Positions 11,570 through 22,469 of a DNA stretch of 64,000 nucleotides are shown here, piece by piece. The stretch is taken from contig JASSKH010000006.1 of assembly GCA_031763025.1 (NCBI GenBank), positions 7,933,691 to 7,997,690 of the forward strand. Reading direction: 5' to 3'. The notes beneath the pieces were generated by a model. It was not told the origin of the DNA. It did no database searches and saw only the letters and a program-made list of their open reading frames with translations. Origin of the DNA: Macrocystis pyrifera. Lineage: Eukaryota; Sar; Phaeophyceae; Laminariales; Laminariaceae. Numbering within the stretch: position 1 is the stretch's first letter; each line of letters begins with the position of its first letter. Made by a program: the position numbers and the translations under genes.

Positions 11570-12127
11570 GACGAAGCACCCTTGTAATAATAATAATGAA
11601 ATGGCGCATGTACTACAGGGACCTACACACACGCATCCTACTGTAGTAAACTAGCTGCTTCATCGTGGCCCCGCCGCCATGGGGGTGGGGGGGGCACATC
11701 TTCCCCAGTACATTATTATTATTATGCTTGCCTTCCGACAATATAGCGTAGATGCCGTTCCTACATAAACCGAATGTCCTTCCGTAAATCAGTAGTATCT
11801 CTCATACACTTCTCTGCCAGTCGTTTCCCAATTTCCATTCCCCACATCATTTCATTTTAGCTACTGGTATTGTATGTCCTATTCCTCATCATAATATTAT
11901 CCTTTTTCGCGATGAGGGAGAAAAACACGCAATCATATCACTGCTGTGGCGGCCAATTGTCAAGGTTCGCTTCATTGGCTTTTCAGCCGCACGAACATTG
12001 TACCGTACTGGTAGTTCATAGTGTATACCTGGTACATGGTATATATGTAATGTCACAGCAGTAGTAGTACGTATATGCTGGTCGCGCAGTGCTATGTATG
12101 TACTACTGCTGTTTGTAGCGCGTAAGT
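11570..12127. other. No gene seen; one inverted repeat
   Basis: CAGCAGTAGTAGTAC at 12055-12069 is matched in reverse by GTACTACTGCTG at about 12101-12112. Nothing else is supported. Confidence 0.4.
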
Positions 12128-12192
12128 GTGAGGGAGCTATAGGGGTAAACGACCGATCGATTACCCAGCCCAGGGTAATCCTTATAACACAA
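12128..12192 (-). repeat. tRNA-like SINE, partial copy
   Basis: On the minus strand the order is AAGGATTACCCTGGGCTGGG, then TAATCGATCGGTCG, then CCCCTATAGCTCCC. This matches the 5' portion of the copy at 13732 and the fragment at 50537. The piece stops just inside the A-box-like TAGCTC. Confidence 0.6.
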
Positions 12193-13731
12193 CGTAGATA
12201 ATAATATGACATACCAGGTTATTTAGTATTAATATACCTGTACGAAGTGATGCACGTATATATGAACAGGAAAACCTTGGCAACCGGCGAAGATGTGGAC
12301 ACGTTTTTACGTGTTTCACCTTGATTTTTGGTTTTTTGTTGCACACTTTTTTTTTTTTTTTTAATTACTTTTCGAAAAAGTTATTGGGCGGCAGTCGGGG
12401 GATGTGAAACGGCAAAAAAAACGGTCGAATACTCTACCGCTTTAAAAAAACATGAACAGCCCGAACGCCATGGATCCGCTATCGACATAGCAGTGCATGC
12501 ACCGATACTAGGGCTGCTGCTGTTGCCTACCCGTTATAGGATTGTTGGATTAGACTGACACTTCGAACTCGGGGCATCTACCACCACACAGCTGTCACAG
12601 CCGGCCCATCACTGCAACGACGAGACGTACTATGCAGGAGCCCCGGGAGCTACCCGGAAACGACCAGCGGCTAGAGTGAGACAAACACGCGCCCTCTCTT
12701 GCCTTTTTATTCTGCGCGTCGCGCGTACCGCGTACCTGTGTTACAAGTGATCGTCTCATCGCAAACCACGCCGTGCTTTTCGTCATATTACGATGTTTTT
12801 TCCGTGCAAGGCGTGCATCGATTGCATATACGGCGCGGGTTTTTTATCTGCCCCTCGCCCCTTCGCCGCGTGGGTGCAGCGGTCTACATCATGCGCAGCA
12901 GGATTATTGCAGTTTTTTTCTCACACAACCTAACCGTGCGTATGCGAAGTATATCTGGGCGCTCTCAGTTTTTCCCCGGCCTGCCCAACCTCCCTACAAT
13001 GCCCCACCCGACGCTCTGCCCCGCCCTTCTGTGCCCTCCTTCTGTTTCTTCACTCCAACGTTCTTGGTGCGCCACGGGCCCTTCCTGTACAGGCATCAAG
13101 TTTTAGAGGTGAGTGGTCTATCCTTAGAGTAATATAGAATCCCCAGGCTGCAGCTTCCAAAGGCAAGAGTCTGCGCTTGGCGCGGCGCGATGGACTACAG
13201 CTGTACCCCGATTTGTTTCGACATTATTAACCCCCAAACCTGCACCTGGTACGTATGTGGGTGTCATACTGTAGGTACTGCCTGCTACAATATAATACCA
13301 GATAGATGCATACCAACACGTACGCGCTGCTGTGACCACAAGAACAACAGCAGTCTTCTTTAGGCTTGGTGTTTTCTGTGTTTTGGGTATTCGGGGGTAC
13401 AGTAGTTGGTACCAGGTATTTTCTACTTTCTCCGAATCCAAGCGGAGAGCAGCGCACTACATACCAGGTACCCTCAACTTCAAGTACAACGCACCGGCCG
13501 CTGTATATATTTATGAAATTGAAAAACGACACAGTTACAGCAGTAGCTATGATGAGATCGAGGATTTCGTCGAAACTCATCTTTGCAAGCTGTGTGCGAT
13601 ACTACTATTAATACTGTACTGTAGTGATACTTTGATCGCGCGTATTAAACAAGGCCTCGGGCAGCAAACACCAAGTCCGTGTCTGAGGAAGACAAAAATC
13701 TGAAGCTACGTGATTCAAGGAGTGGGTGTTG
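12193..13731. other. No gene seen
   Basis: Two TACCAGGTA words (13410, 13462) are present. Overlapping open frames on both strands near 13124-13700 carry no domain and no splice-supported boundaries, so I leave them out. Confidence 0.4.
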
Positions 13732-13860
13732 TTACAATGATCACCCTGGGCTTGGTAATCGATCGGTCTTTTACCTCCATAGCTCAGTGGGCAATAATAC
13801 CATCTCGTTTTACCATCTCATTTGACGTCGTCGAGGACAGGGGTTCGAATGTCACTTTGA
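13732..13860 (+). repeat. tRNA-like SINE with A- and B-box motifs
   Basis: After an upstream motif (CCTGGGCTTGGTAATCGATC) the sequence reads CATAGCTCAGTGGGCAATA, like a tRNA A box, and about 50 bp on GGGGTTCGAATGTC, like a B box. The D and acceptor stems do not pair well, so it is not a working tRNA. Relatives lie at 12128 (minus), 14012 and 50537. It is probably a pol III-derived SINE. Confidence 0.55.
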
Positions 13861-14011
13861 ACGTTGTTTGATTTTTTATTGAAACGCTTGCGCGTGCGGT
13901 CCCTGAATACACATCTCGCTGGTTCTCCAGGTACTGAAACGAAGCGAGTAGGTCAGCGTACGGCCGTATACGGTACTGACGCCCCAAACATCTCGCCGTT
14001 CAGAGGGAGGG

Positions 14012-14052
14012 AGAGTGTTAACCTGGGCTGGGAAATCGATCGATTTTTCGTA
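14012..14052 (+). repeat. tRNA-like SINE, short fragment
   Basis: GTTAACCTGGGCTGGGAAATCGATCGAT resembles the upstream motif of the copy at 13732 but lacks both box motifs. Confidence 0.4.
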
Positions 14053-14067
14053 CGAGGGTCGCCAGGA

Positions 14068-14768
14068 TGTTTGGAAGGTTTATTTCTTGACTCGTTTGTG
14101 GCTCTCATCACACCCTGATTACGGTTTGTAGCCAAAAGATACCAAGCCGTGGAGGTTTCAGTGTAATCGCATGTGTGAGTGGAGCAGTGGCCGGGGATCC
14201 TGTGTGATGTCCCCTAGCCACCTGGCTCGTGGTCCGATGAGGATCACTCCGTGATAATACAAGCTCTAAGAACAAGACTTACTGAGTGCGAGGCCAGCGA
14301 GACTGGTGGAGTCCCTCGCTGGAAGCCCTCTTGCTGATATCATCTGGCAGAGGCCATAATATCGTGTCGAGTGAACTCGCTTTGGGGGTGCTGTAGCCAA
14401 AAGATACCAAGCCGTGGAGGTTTCAGTGTAATCGCATGTGTGAGTGGAGCAGTGGCCGGGGATCCTGTGTGATGTCCCCTAGCCACCTGGCTCGTGGTCC
14501 GATGAGGATCACTCCGTGATAATACAAGCTCTAAGAACAAGACTTACTGAGTGCGAGGCCAGCGAGACTGGTGGAGTCCCTCGCTGGAAGCCCTCTTGCT
14601 GATATCATCTGGCAGAGGCCATAGGTTCTAGCTAGCTGTTGTATTTGCTGCTTATTAGTGCCTGTGATCTGTTTGGAAGGTTTATTTCTTGACTCGTTTG
14701 TGGCTCTCATCACACCCTGATTACGGTTCTAGCTAGCTGTTGTATTTGCTGCTTATTAGTGCCTGTGA
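14068..14768. repeat. Interleaved identical duplications, order X-Y-s-Y-Z-X-Z
   Basis: Three blocks are each present twice and look identical: X (59 bp) at 14068-14126 and 14670-14728; Y (232 bp) at 14127-14358 and 14392-14623; Z (44 bp) at 14624-14667 and 14725-14768. A 33-bp spacer separates the Y copies. X and the second Z share the junction bases GGTT. Identity implies very recent origin, or an assembly artefact. No gene is contained. Confidence 0.9.
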
Positions 14769-15044
14769 GATCTGATAGCTGTACGGATACGTTCCCGCTC
14801 CTTTTCGCGAGATCGTTCTGAGTGTTTTACTCATGGCCTTCAATATTTTCGGCACCGATGTCTTGCTGCTGCTGCTGATGTGGTCTGTGCCTGTAACCAC
14901 AGCGTATCTCAGTGTGCTATCCTGCTCTGTTTGGTGCTGTATTGCTGCAGCCAGCTCTTCTATAGTTTTTGTTCTACGTTGGACCACCAACATATACACA
15001 AGTCCCCAGAGCTGAAACGTAAACCGTGTCTTACACGAGCCAAA

Positions 15045-15068
15045 TACATATATATATATATATATATA
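15045..15068. repeat. (AT)n microsatellite
   Basis: About 12 alternating AT units. Confidence 0.9.
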
Positions 15069-15243
15069 CCGTGATACACGAGTATTCAGGCAGGTTGCTT
15101 GCGTCACCCTTCGTATTGTTCTAAAACGACTCCTAAGGGAAATCATTCTCTCGATATTTGTAAACTCAGCACTGCCAGGTTGATTTTTTGTGCTATTTAT
15201 AAGTGGTATTACATTACAAATCATTCCTATTTCCCCGGCGCAG

Positions 15244-15448
15244 GAGGCAACTAGATGCCGCCATCTACCGAACCGTATCGACCAAGACTTGCGGCAAGGC
15301 CAAGAGACACGTCGTCCTGCGGTCGGGGCAGCCCCTCCGCCGCTGCCGCTGCCGCTGCCGCCGCCGCGGTCGGCCTCCTCTCGTGCTGCTACTACTGTGG
15401 TTGGAGGCCCCCGTCCGACGAGAAAGATAATTCCTGCATTAGGCGAAG
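15244..15448 (+). CDS. Exon-like segment, Pro/Ala-rich, unrecognised
   Basis: It is bounded by a 3' splice-like CCCCGGCGCAG/G and a 5' splice-like GCGAAG/GTAATAAT. The frame beginning GAG GCA ACT is open through the segment and gives a Pro/Ala/Arg-rich peptide of about 68 residues. Its end (PPPR, then VVGGPRP, then ALGEG before a split codon) resembles the end of the segment at 17422-17639 (PPPRP, then VVGSPP, then LPAEG), and both end in the same phase at GAAG/GTAAYAA. They may be paralogous exons. Another frame is also open here, so coding status is unproven. Confidence 0.3.
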
Positions 15449-15697
15449 GTAATAATTAAGTGGGACACAGCGAGCAGTTGCCAAATACCAAGCGTTGATA
15501 ACATCGCGGAGCAAATTCAATCGCCCGTCGTTGTTCTTGTGGTCATTGTCCGTGGCACCGTGCAGGGATTTTCCCATGCTGGTGGGATTCAGATTCTGAA
15601 CATTGACGGTGACATGTGGAGCTCCTGTTGACGTCGCCGATAGCAAATCCTGGCGGCATAGAACCGCGGTGAATGTTTATGGTACTACCCCCCCCCC

Positions 15698-16045
15698 CGA
15701 ATGCCCTTAACTCCGCACAAGGGGGGATGATCGTATCACGTAGTGTGTACATGGCAAGGCACCCACGAGGCAGTTTCATAGTAAACCTATTGCTGTCTCT
15801 GGAAGTGGCCACATTAGAAAATAAATCAATTTGTTGACGCTGTCATCCATGTGCAAGGACGGTTCTTAGTAGGATTCAGCTCACCCTTTACACGACTCGC
15901 CCAACACCTGACGGCGCCTTGCGCTTGGTGCAAGCATTGTCTTCCTGGTCGGTGAAGACCCGACGTGTTCCGTCCCGGCATTGTATGGATGCGAGGGTCT
16001 ATGTTAATACGACTGCGGCCGTACATGGCATCAGTAGACCCCCCC
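15698..16045 (+). mobile_element. C-tailed retroposon B, 5'-truncated copy
   Basis: Plus orientation. It contains family landmarks in order: TCTGGAAGTGGCCACA, GGTTCTTAGTAGGAT, GCGCTTGGTGCAAGCA, ATGCGAGGGTCTATG and finally TAGACCCCCCC. The C run at 16039-16045 is the 3' tail. The 5' end is missing compared with the longest copies (48146, 63343). Confidence 0.8.
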
Positions 16046-17421
16046 GCGCCCCGGCTTCGGCTGCTCCAGCTTCGCGAAATCGGATGGGAGGCCTCGCGTT
16101 CGGTTTTGGCCAGCATCCACCCGAAGCGCGAAGATGAACCCAATAGGTCTGTCGGAAAATGTCGAACCCTTGTTGAAACATAACTTCGACCTTTCGTATG
16201 GTAACGGTTGTTGTGTAGCATCGCGTACAGGCGCTTCCATACCGCTCACCGTGGCGCCGCGTACTTTCCTCATCACCTCTGCCGGAGCCGGCATCGCGGT
16301 TGCAACTCAGGTGAATTCACTGACCACGCATGTCGCTCTATATCTAAAATGCGAGGAATGTTTTGGGTATTCTTTGAATGTAAGGATCGTTAGGGCGTTC
16401 ATGTGAGTAAGCACACGGTCCTTGCATTCCCAGGAGGGGTGGTATACTTATCTAGGTGCACCAAAGAGCCCTACCCTCCGCCTGTGAGGCCGGCGGGGCC
16501 ACAATGTCAGAGCTGAGGTGTGTATTCGTTTCGAAACTGAATGTATAGATTTCATGGCTGCCTGGTACCTCACTGCAGTAGTACGTGTTCGCCGCTGCAA
16601 GCGTTGCCAGTCAAAAACTGACGAGAACGGCTACATTACGCCGATTTTTCTTGGAACTACTTACACAACAGTGCAAAATGAGACACGCTGCATGGATCAG
16701 GTGAACAAAAACAAATCAATCATTGAACTGAGGCGGGCAGTTCTTCGAAGGCAGGCAAACAAAACAGGGGGGTTCAGGCGGCGGGTACGTTTGAAAAAAT
16801 ATCGCACCCTCGAAATTCTTAAAGTCTTGCAATGCAGACGGTTTACGGTTACGGTGGGTCCGACCAGTTGCTGTTGCTAATAATAGTGCAATTGCTTCAC
16901 GTTAGGTTGGCGTCCACCGCACGTTTCCTCTCCTACGTACGGTAACGTCGCAGAACGACCACGGTACCGACGGTGTCGCCAATAGGTGCTGCCGCGAACA
17001 GCGAATCCAATGAGACGCCCGACGCGGCGGACTCCCGCACCTAACAAGAGGGGATCAGGCAAGATGAAACCTGAGGCAGAAATGGTTCCGGTCGTCGTTT
17101 CCTCGTTGCTCTGTCCTCCGTCTGTGGCGATACCCCCGTTTGCTAACCGATAACCCTGTAACGTTAGCTGAGTTACACATGGTGGTCCAACCAGAGGTGT
17201 ATTTTTAGATGAAAGAAGAGCATTTTGACTACGGCTTGAGATTCGTGTCCGGCTTTCCTACGTCGAACATTCGACGTACTCTTGACGCGGCCATCACTGG
17301 TTTATGGCGCATCCCACGGACCGACGAAGAAACGCCTTCGCTCCCAAACCAGGGGTTGCGCCGGCCAAGACACACACCCTCTTTGTTACCTGGCAATATT
17401 TTCCCGCCGTGACCTGTGCAG
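16046..17421. other. No supported gene
   Basis: A 120-codon plus-strand frame at 16518-16880 (rich in Arg, Lys and Thr, with CKRC and CRR) is the longest. I find no partner, domain or splice boundary for it. Confidence 0.35.
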
Positions 17422-17639
17422 GATGCCCCCGGTGCAGGAGGGAGACATATGCGCCGAACCACGATCGTGCCCCATGACCAGTGCGGGTCAAGACCCAGTC
17501 ACCGCCGACGCCGCGTACGCCGCGCGCCGTCCGATGCCGTCGTCCCCACCGCCGCCGCGGCCGACTGCCTTTAGGGCTGCTCCCGTGGTTGGCAGCCCAC
17601 CCAGCTCAACGATAAGAACCCGACCTTTGCCAGCGGAAG
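17422..17639 (+). CDS. Exon-like segment, Pro-rich, unrecognised
   Basis: It lies between TGACCTGTGCAG/G and CGGAAG/GTAACAAC, which fit splice acceptor and donor. The frame starting at ATG 17423 is open and reads into a Pro-rich stretch (PSSPPPPRPTAFRAAP), ending with a split codon in the same phase as the related segment at 15244-15448. It lies about 1.6 kb upstream of the PHD-bromodomain gene on the same strand and could be one of its 5' exons, but B' has no counterpart. Confidence 0.35.
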
Positions 17640-18338
17640 GTAACAACTACTTCTTGCACGCCCCGCGCAGCGGGGGGGGTTGAGTACTGCTGTACGAATA
17701 GTTACTGTATGGCCTCGATCTTAAAGTTGTGCTCGACGCTGCCGCCCACTGCTTGCAACAGCGTATATGGCGGTATAACCGGTCGGTCGTGACGATTCTT
17801 AAGTGTGAGGCACACCTGCCGCAAAAGGGACGCAACACCGATCGCATTTTCTAGCAGTGCAGGATAGTCTTACCCTCGACCCGACCCAGACCCAACCCAG
17901 CCTAGCCTAACCTAGCCTCGAAGTTTTGGTAAGGGGAGCGCTATTGCCGAGACTCGGTTGCCGCATTTTGCTCAGTGATTCTCACAACGTTTTTTTTTGT
18001 CGAGCTCGAGAATGACGACGCGAGAGAATAGCGCCTGCCACAACCGGCTTTCGTTGGCCAATCTATGATACCGTTGGCAAGATGTGGAGGTGTCCGGCGG
18101 TTTCACGCCCTGTTGGGCCGGTGCGTACCTGGTACATCACTTCACGCGCTTTGCACACAAATCCCGGTTCACGGTGTCGCGCCTGTTTGAATGTTGTACT
18201 CTCCTTGTGTTTTGCGATGTTTCAGGCCAGTTCCCGGGCACGGCTTGGGACCAACCGGGTTCGTCCGCAGAAAAATACCTAAAACGTTTCTTCCTGTGGA
18301 AAGGTCTACTATGTCTGACCGTTGTTTAAGGCCCGTGG

Positions 18339-18587
18339 TTGTTTGGGACACATTTACTTTTTCCCGCTAGCGCCAGCTCTAGGACCTCAATAAAGTCTCT
18401 GGCTGTGTCACCCTCTTTCGTTGTTCAAGGCGGTCAGTATGATACCACCTATGTGAAGTTCGAGTGGATATTGCGATCGGTATTCGCTACGGACGAAAAT
18501 TGGGGTGGTGGGTTTGAACCAGCTCGTCACAAAGCCAGCAATAGCGCGGTTATTATCAGGTGCCTGCAAGACGAACGATCGACTTAG
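18339..18587 (+). CDS. Unrecognised open frame in duplication B
   Basis: An 82-codon frame covering TSIKSLAVSPSF, then YVKFEWILRSVF, then NSAVIIRCLQDERST. The counterpart in B' (about 37320-37527) aligns codon for codon without length change. The substitutions by my count are about 22 replacement to 8 silent, which is close to neutral, so the frame may no longer be selected. No family recognised. Confidence 0.3.
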   Translation: MFGTHLLFPASASSRTSIKSLAVSPSFVVQGGQYDTTYVKFEWILRSVFATDENWGGGFEPARHKASNSAVIIRCLQDERST

Positions 18588-18769
18588 TGCTTACTCGTGA
18601 CCGGTCGAGGTCCTAACCAGCCATTAAAAAGCAGAAATGACGAAAAAAGAGGTTTGACGCCATACCCTTGGCGGTGTGCGGACCATGGGACGCGACCTGC
18701 AAGGCCGACAGTTGACAGATAAAATGGCAACGTGGTTAGGAGAGGGGAGGAAAGGGGCGGGGGGCAGGC

Positions 18770-19027
18770 GTGATTCCAAATTCACATCAATACAAGCCGA
18801 GGGACGATGAATCGCGGTCAGAAGCGCCTCTAACGGTCGAAACAGCGTGCTTTGATGGTGTTGTCTGCAGGAAGTCTACACCAGCTAAGCACGCAGGAGG
18901 AATTTCCATACCTTGCAAGTTTCTTCAGAAAACGGGAAAGTGCCAGGTGACCTCCCCCCCCCCCCCGCGAGGCCTGAGACGGAGTGTGTTCAAAATCGAC
19001 TTCATATCTTCTCTACTTCTCAATTAA
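18770..19027 (+). CDS. Open frame upstream of the PHD-bromodomain exons
   Basis: The frame gives IPNSH...DDES...EAPL...KHAGG...KTGKC. The B' copy at 37717-37905 keeps it with an in-frame 3-bp length change. A donor-like CAG/GTGACC ends the conserved part in this copy; B' has CTG/GTGACC. It may be an upstream exon of the reader gene, but the phase does not directly match the next supported exon, so an exon would be missing between. Confidence 0.35.
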   Translation: MIPNSHQYKPRDDESRSEAPLTVETACFDGVVCRKSTPAKHAGGISIPCKFLQKTGKCQVTSPPPPRGLRRSVFKIDFISSLLLN

Positions 19028-19252
19028 AAAATACCTGATACAGAGTATGGCGAGAAACTAAAACCACAATGCGCGTGAGGTCAAACTCAATAAGTTGTAG
19101 TTGCGGCAGGAGCATAAAGCTGCCGGCGTCACAATCGCGCTTGCGGGGCAGCGCAAAGACACGCTAGGATTGCGTGCCTCCCCTCAACAACGCACCTGAG
19201 ACATTTCCCTTCATCGCGCTTCCTCGGTCCCGCTGTTGACACGTGTTTGCAG

Positions 19253-20620
19253 GGATCCTGGTTTGCGGGCGACACCCGGGCGTCGTCGACGTGGACCCGC
19301 AATCATCCCAAAGGTGGGTATGTCTTCCCATAATCTAAAAGGCTGCCGAAACGGTGGAACAGACGTGGTTTGTTGACGGCGTTTTCGGAACCGGCTGTTT
19401 TGACGCGGCGCGATACACAACGTTTTTCGTAACGTCCTTTTTTGGTGGTTACAACCATTAAACGCCGCGCCACGCTTTTTTGTGCTTGATTTCCCGCGAC
19501 GAAGAGAACGAAACAACTTACGCGCTCTCCGGGGCAAGCGTTACGAAGGGACCTATCGGAGGCGAGCATACCGAAACGTCCGTACTGTGTTGGGGGGTCC
19601 AAGATATTGATTGCCTAAAGATCGGCCATGCGCTCTACTTGCTGTTGGGGTTCCCCCCCGGCGCCTCTCACTTCCAGTAGGGAGCCGAAACGTAAAGGAA
19701 CAGCAGCTCCGCGTCGAAATAAGAAGAAGACTACCACCGGTAAAAAGAGGGCCTATGATCCGGGCGTTGCGTCTGCAGCTACCCGGCGAGTCCAGGGCCC
19801 GAGAGACAGCGGCTCAAGGTCACGCATTGGGCACACAACCGTGTGTTCAGAGTGCGACCGCCCCCCGCTCCTATCGGAAAATGTTGGGCTATGCATGGTA
19901 TGCCCCAGAATCGTGTGCCCCGCGTGCCTCGCGAAAATGAGTTCTGAGGAGATGGCTGCCGCGACGCTGACCGGTGCCGAGCTTGCGAGTATCGGTGCCC
20001 CCGACAGCCCCATCGAGGAAGCCGACACCGTGCTCCGTCGGTGCCCGTGTTGCGTTCGGAAAGACGATCTGGCACTGCCGCCGCCGCCGCGTGGCGCCAA
20101 CAAAAACGCTATAAGGGATCTTTTGCTCGAACATCTCATGAAACACAAGTTGTCGCTTTTGTTTCGGGCTCCTGTGGACCTAAATATATATAGGCAATAC
20201 CTGGATGCTGTAACCCGTGACAAGTTGATGGATCTGGGAACGATGGTTGGTAAGCGTCACGAAATGCAATCAACGAGGGGGCGGTGTGCCAAGATCTTTT
20301 ACGCAGAGCTCCATCGAATATTCGACAACTGCAGGGCATTTGCTTCGTGCGACTACGAGGGGAAGCCCCTGGAAGGCGGCAACGAGGCCCCGGTACCGGG
20401 AATTGTCAGATGCGCCAATATATTGGAAAAATTGGCGAAAGATTACATAACGGTTCACATTCGCGACGACGTGCCGGCATTCCCGAAACAGTGGTTGACT
20501 GAATCGTGGAAGCCGACTTGGCGCTGGAATGTCGCTGGCTCTGCAGTCGGTGGGGGCGGCAGCGGTGGCGTCCCCAGCACAGTGGGAGGAGGCGGTGGGA
20601 GCGGAGGAGGAGCAGGATGA
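19253..20620 (+). CDS. PHD-type zinc finger + bromodomain protein, copy 1 (two supported exons)
   Basis: Exon 19253-19313 (61 bp, after TTTGCAG, before AAG/GTGGGT) joins in phase to exon 19678-20620 (after CTTCCAG). Both boundaries are conserved in the second copy. The ATG at 19628 lies before the acceptor and is not conserved, so it is not the start; the true start is further upstream and unresolved. Order: a basic stretch (KRKG, KKKTTTGKKR) as a likely nuclear signal, an eight-cysteine PHD-like finger (CSEC, CMVCPRIVCPAC, CPCC), then a bromodomain (FRAPVD, MDLGTM, FDNCRAFA) and a Gly-rich tail running into GGA repeats. The family reads acetylated chromatin (TIF1/TRIM24-28 style modules). 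The acetyl-lysine-binding Asn is Ala here, so binding may be altered. Confidence 0.75.
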
Positions 20621-20868
20621 GGAGACGGAGGGAGCGGAGGAGGAGGAGGAGGAGGAGGCGGAGGAGGAGGAGGAGAAGGGGGAGGAGGAGAGAAGGAGGA
20701 GGAAGAGGAGACGGAGGGAGAGGAGGAGGAGGAGGAGGAGGAGGAGGAGAAGGAGGAGGAGAAGGGGGAGCTGGGGAAGGAGGAGGACGAGGAGGACGAG
20801 GAGGAGGAGGGAGAGGACGAGGACGAGGACGAGGAGGAGGAGGAGGAGGAGGAGGAGGAGGAGGGCGG
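20586..20868. repeat. (GGA)n-rich tract
   Basis: Interrupted GGA/GAG/GAC repeats that overlap the 3' end of the PHD-bromodomain frame and encode its Gly-rich tail or Glu-rich shadows. The counterpart at 39522-39760 is purer and ends in a G run. Confidence 0.9.
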
Positions 20869-22469
20869 GTTGCCTCGGTTACATAGAGCATATCGATGTT
20901 TGGTCCGACGATTCGCTGCAGCAGTGAGAGAAACGCCCGCGGTATGATAAAATGAATATACAGTATGTATTGATGTACGAGTAGTAGTAGAGGGATTCCG
21001 AGGCTAGCGTCAACATCGAGAGGCGTCGGACAGGCGGGAGAGGGATCATGTCGGCGTGCGATTTGTGTAGAAGAGTGGCATGCGCTGCGCAGTCTCTTCG
21101 AGGACAGTGTCCTTACCAGAAGGGCCCATAGCATGTAGGCGGGTGTTCTCTGGTATCGTTGCTACGTGGAAGCCGTCACGCGAGTTCCGCAATTTCGGCG
21201 CCACAACCAGAACGAGCGTACGCGCGCGGGCTCCACGAAAGTTGGTTATATGTCTCGGTCCGCGTTCGTCCACGACTGCGCGACATTCTCCCCTGCGGTT
21301 TGGGGGCCGGGTTTAGCGTCAAATAACAGATAGATGCGGTCGTATCAGCGGGTCAACGAGATATGGTCGCGCGAGCGCGCATCAGCAGCAGCAGTACGAG
21401 CATAACCATTATGTGCTGTTGTTGTGTCTTACAACTCCTTGCACACCCCAGTCCAGCAACTCGGGCTGCTTCACGTGGCCGGTGATGAACGTGCACGTAC
21501 GCAATCTTAATTATTCAACCAGCAAATGTGTTACCTGATATCTTGGTATGTATGATATATGTTGTACGTGCCTGATATTTACGGAGGGAGCAGTACTTCA
21601 ATACTTCAGTATTTCGTTTTCATCCGACGATTTTGTTTAAATCGTCGCTTTTACCTGTTAGCGCAGCTCGCAGGAGCTTTTTACATATTCCTGTGCTCAA
21701 CGCCGTTCTGGACAACCCGCGGTCACAGGTGTCACCCCTTCTCCCCCCCAGGAAAACGCATTAATGTGCATCGCGAACACATGAGTAGGCCCACTAGTCG
21801 GCGATCTACATCTTATTTGATGAGTTAATATACAAATGCCGATACAAGATGAGTTGAATGTATCCGTATGCCTCATTACGTATGCTTCAAGTAGTGCTGG
21901 TGATTAACATACCAGTATATATAATATACCGTCTCCTGAAATACAGAACAAAACCTATTTCATGCAAAGCAACTCAAGACCTGAAAAACAAGACCCACCC
22001 ATCCACAATCTGAAGGTATCGTCTTGTACGTATAGAGAAAAATAAGTAATTAATTCTCACCAATTCGAGACACGAGCTCTTCGACACCACCTATACCTCT
22101 CCCCTCCTATATATCGGGTAGAAGTAACGGGAGCACCGGCCCTCGTACGATATGTATGACTGCTGTTAGTTTGGTACCTTAGTCTGTCAAGTTGTTTAGT
22201 TCAAGTTTGGTTTTAAAACTCGTGACTCACGAGCTTGCACGCTATTCTAGGCAGACTTTCCTGGGCAAGCCGTCGTTACAGATGCATTTCCATTCGCCCC
22301 CGCCCCCCCCCACATACCCCCGGTACTTTCATACATGCCACACACCTCGCACGCGGCATCACCTATCATTCCAGAAACGTACGTACATAGTATCTCTCCT
22401 AGAAGATACAGTAAACAATGTAACATCGCGCGAAAAAAAAACGAGTCTACGAGTATTATTATATGTCAC
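20869..22469. other. 3' flank of the reader gene in duplication B
   Basis: Conserved with B' at 39761-41640. A short frame starting ATG TCG GCG TGC near 21048 (SACDLCRRV, then QSL, then GQC) is shared with B' (39934, AACDLCRRV) but ends early in this copy. A block ending GGACAACCCGCGGTCACAGG occurs once here (near 21640-21750) and twice in B' (40470-40545 and 40850-40960). Confidence 0.45.

Noticed and set aside
16518-16880. 120-codon plus-strand frame
   Set aside because: No recognisable motif or conserved partner in the window.
20406-21134. 242-codon minus-strand frame rich in Pro and Leu
   Set aside because: It is the antisense of the GGA repeat; the same shadow appears opposite the second copy.
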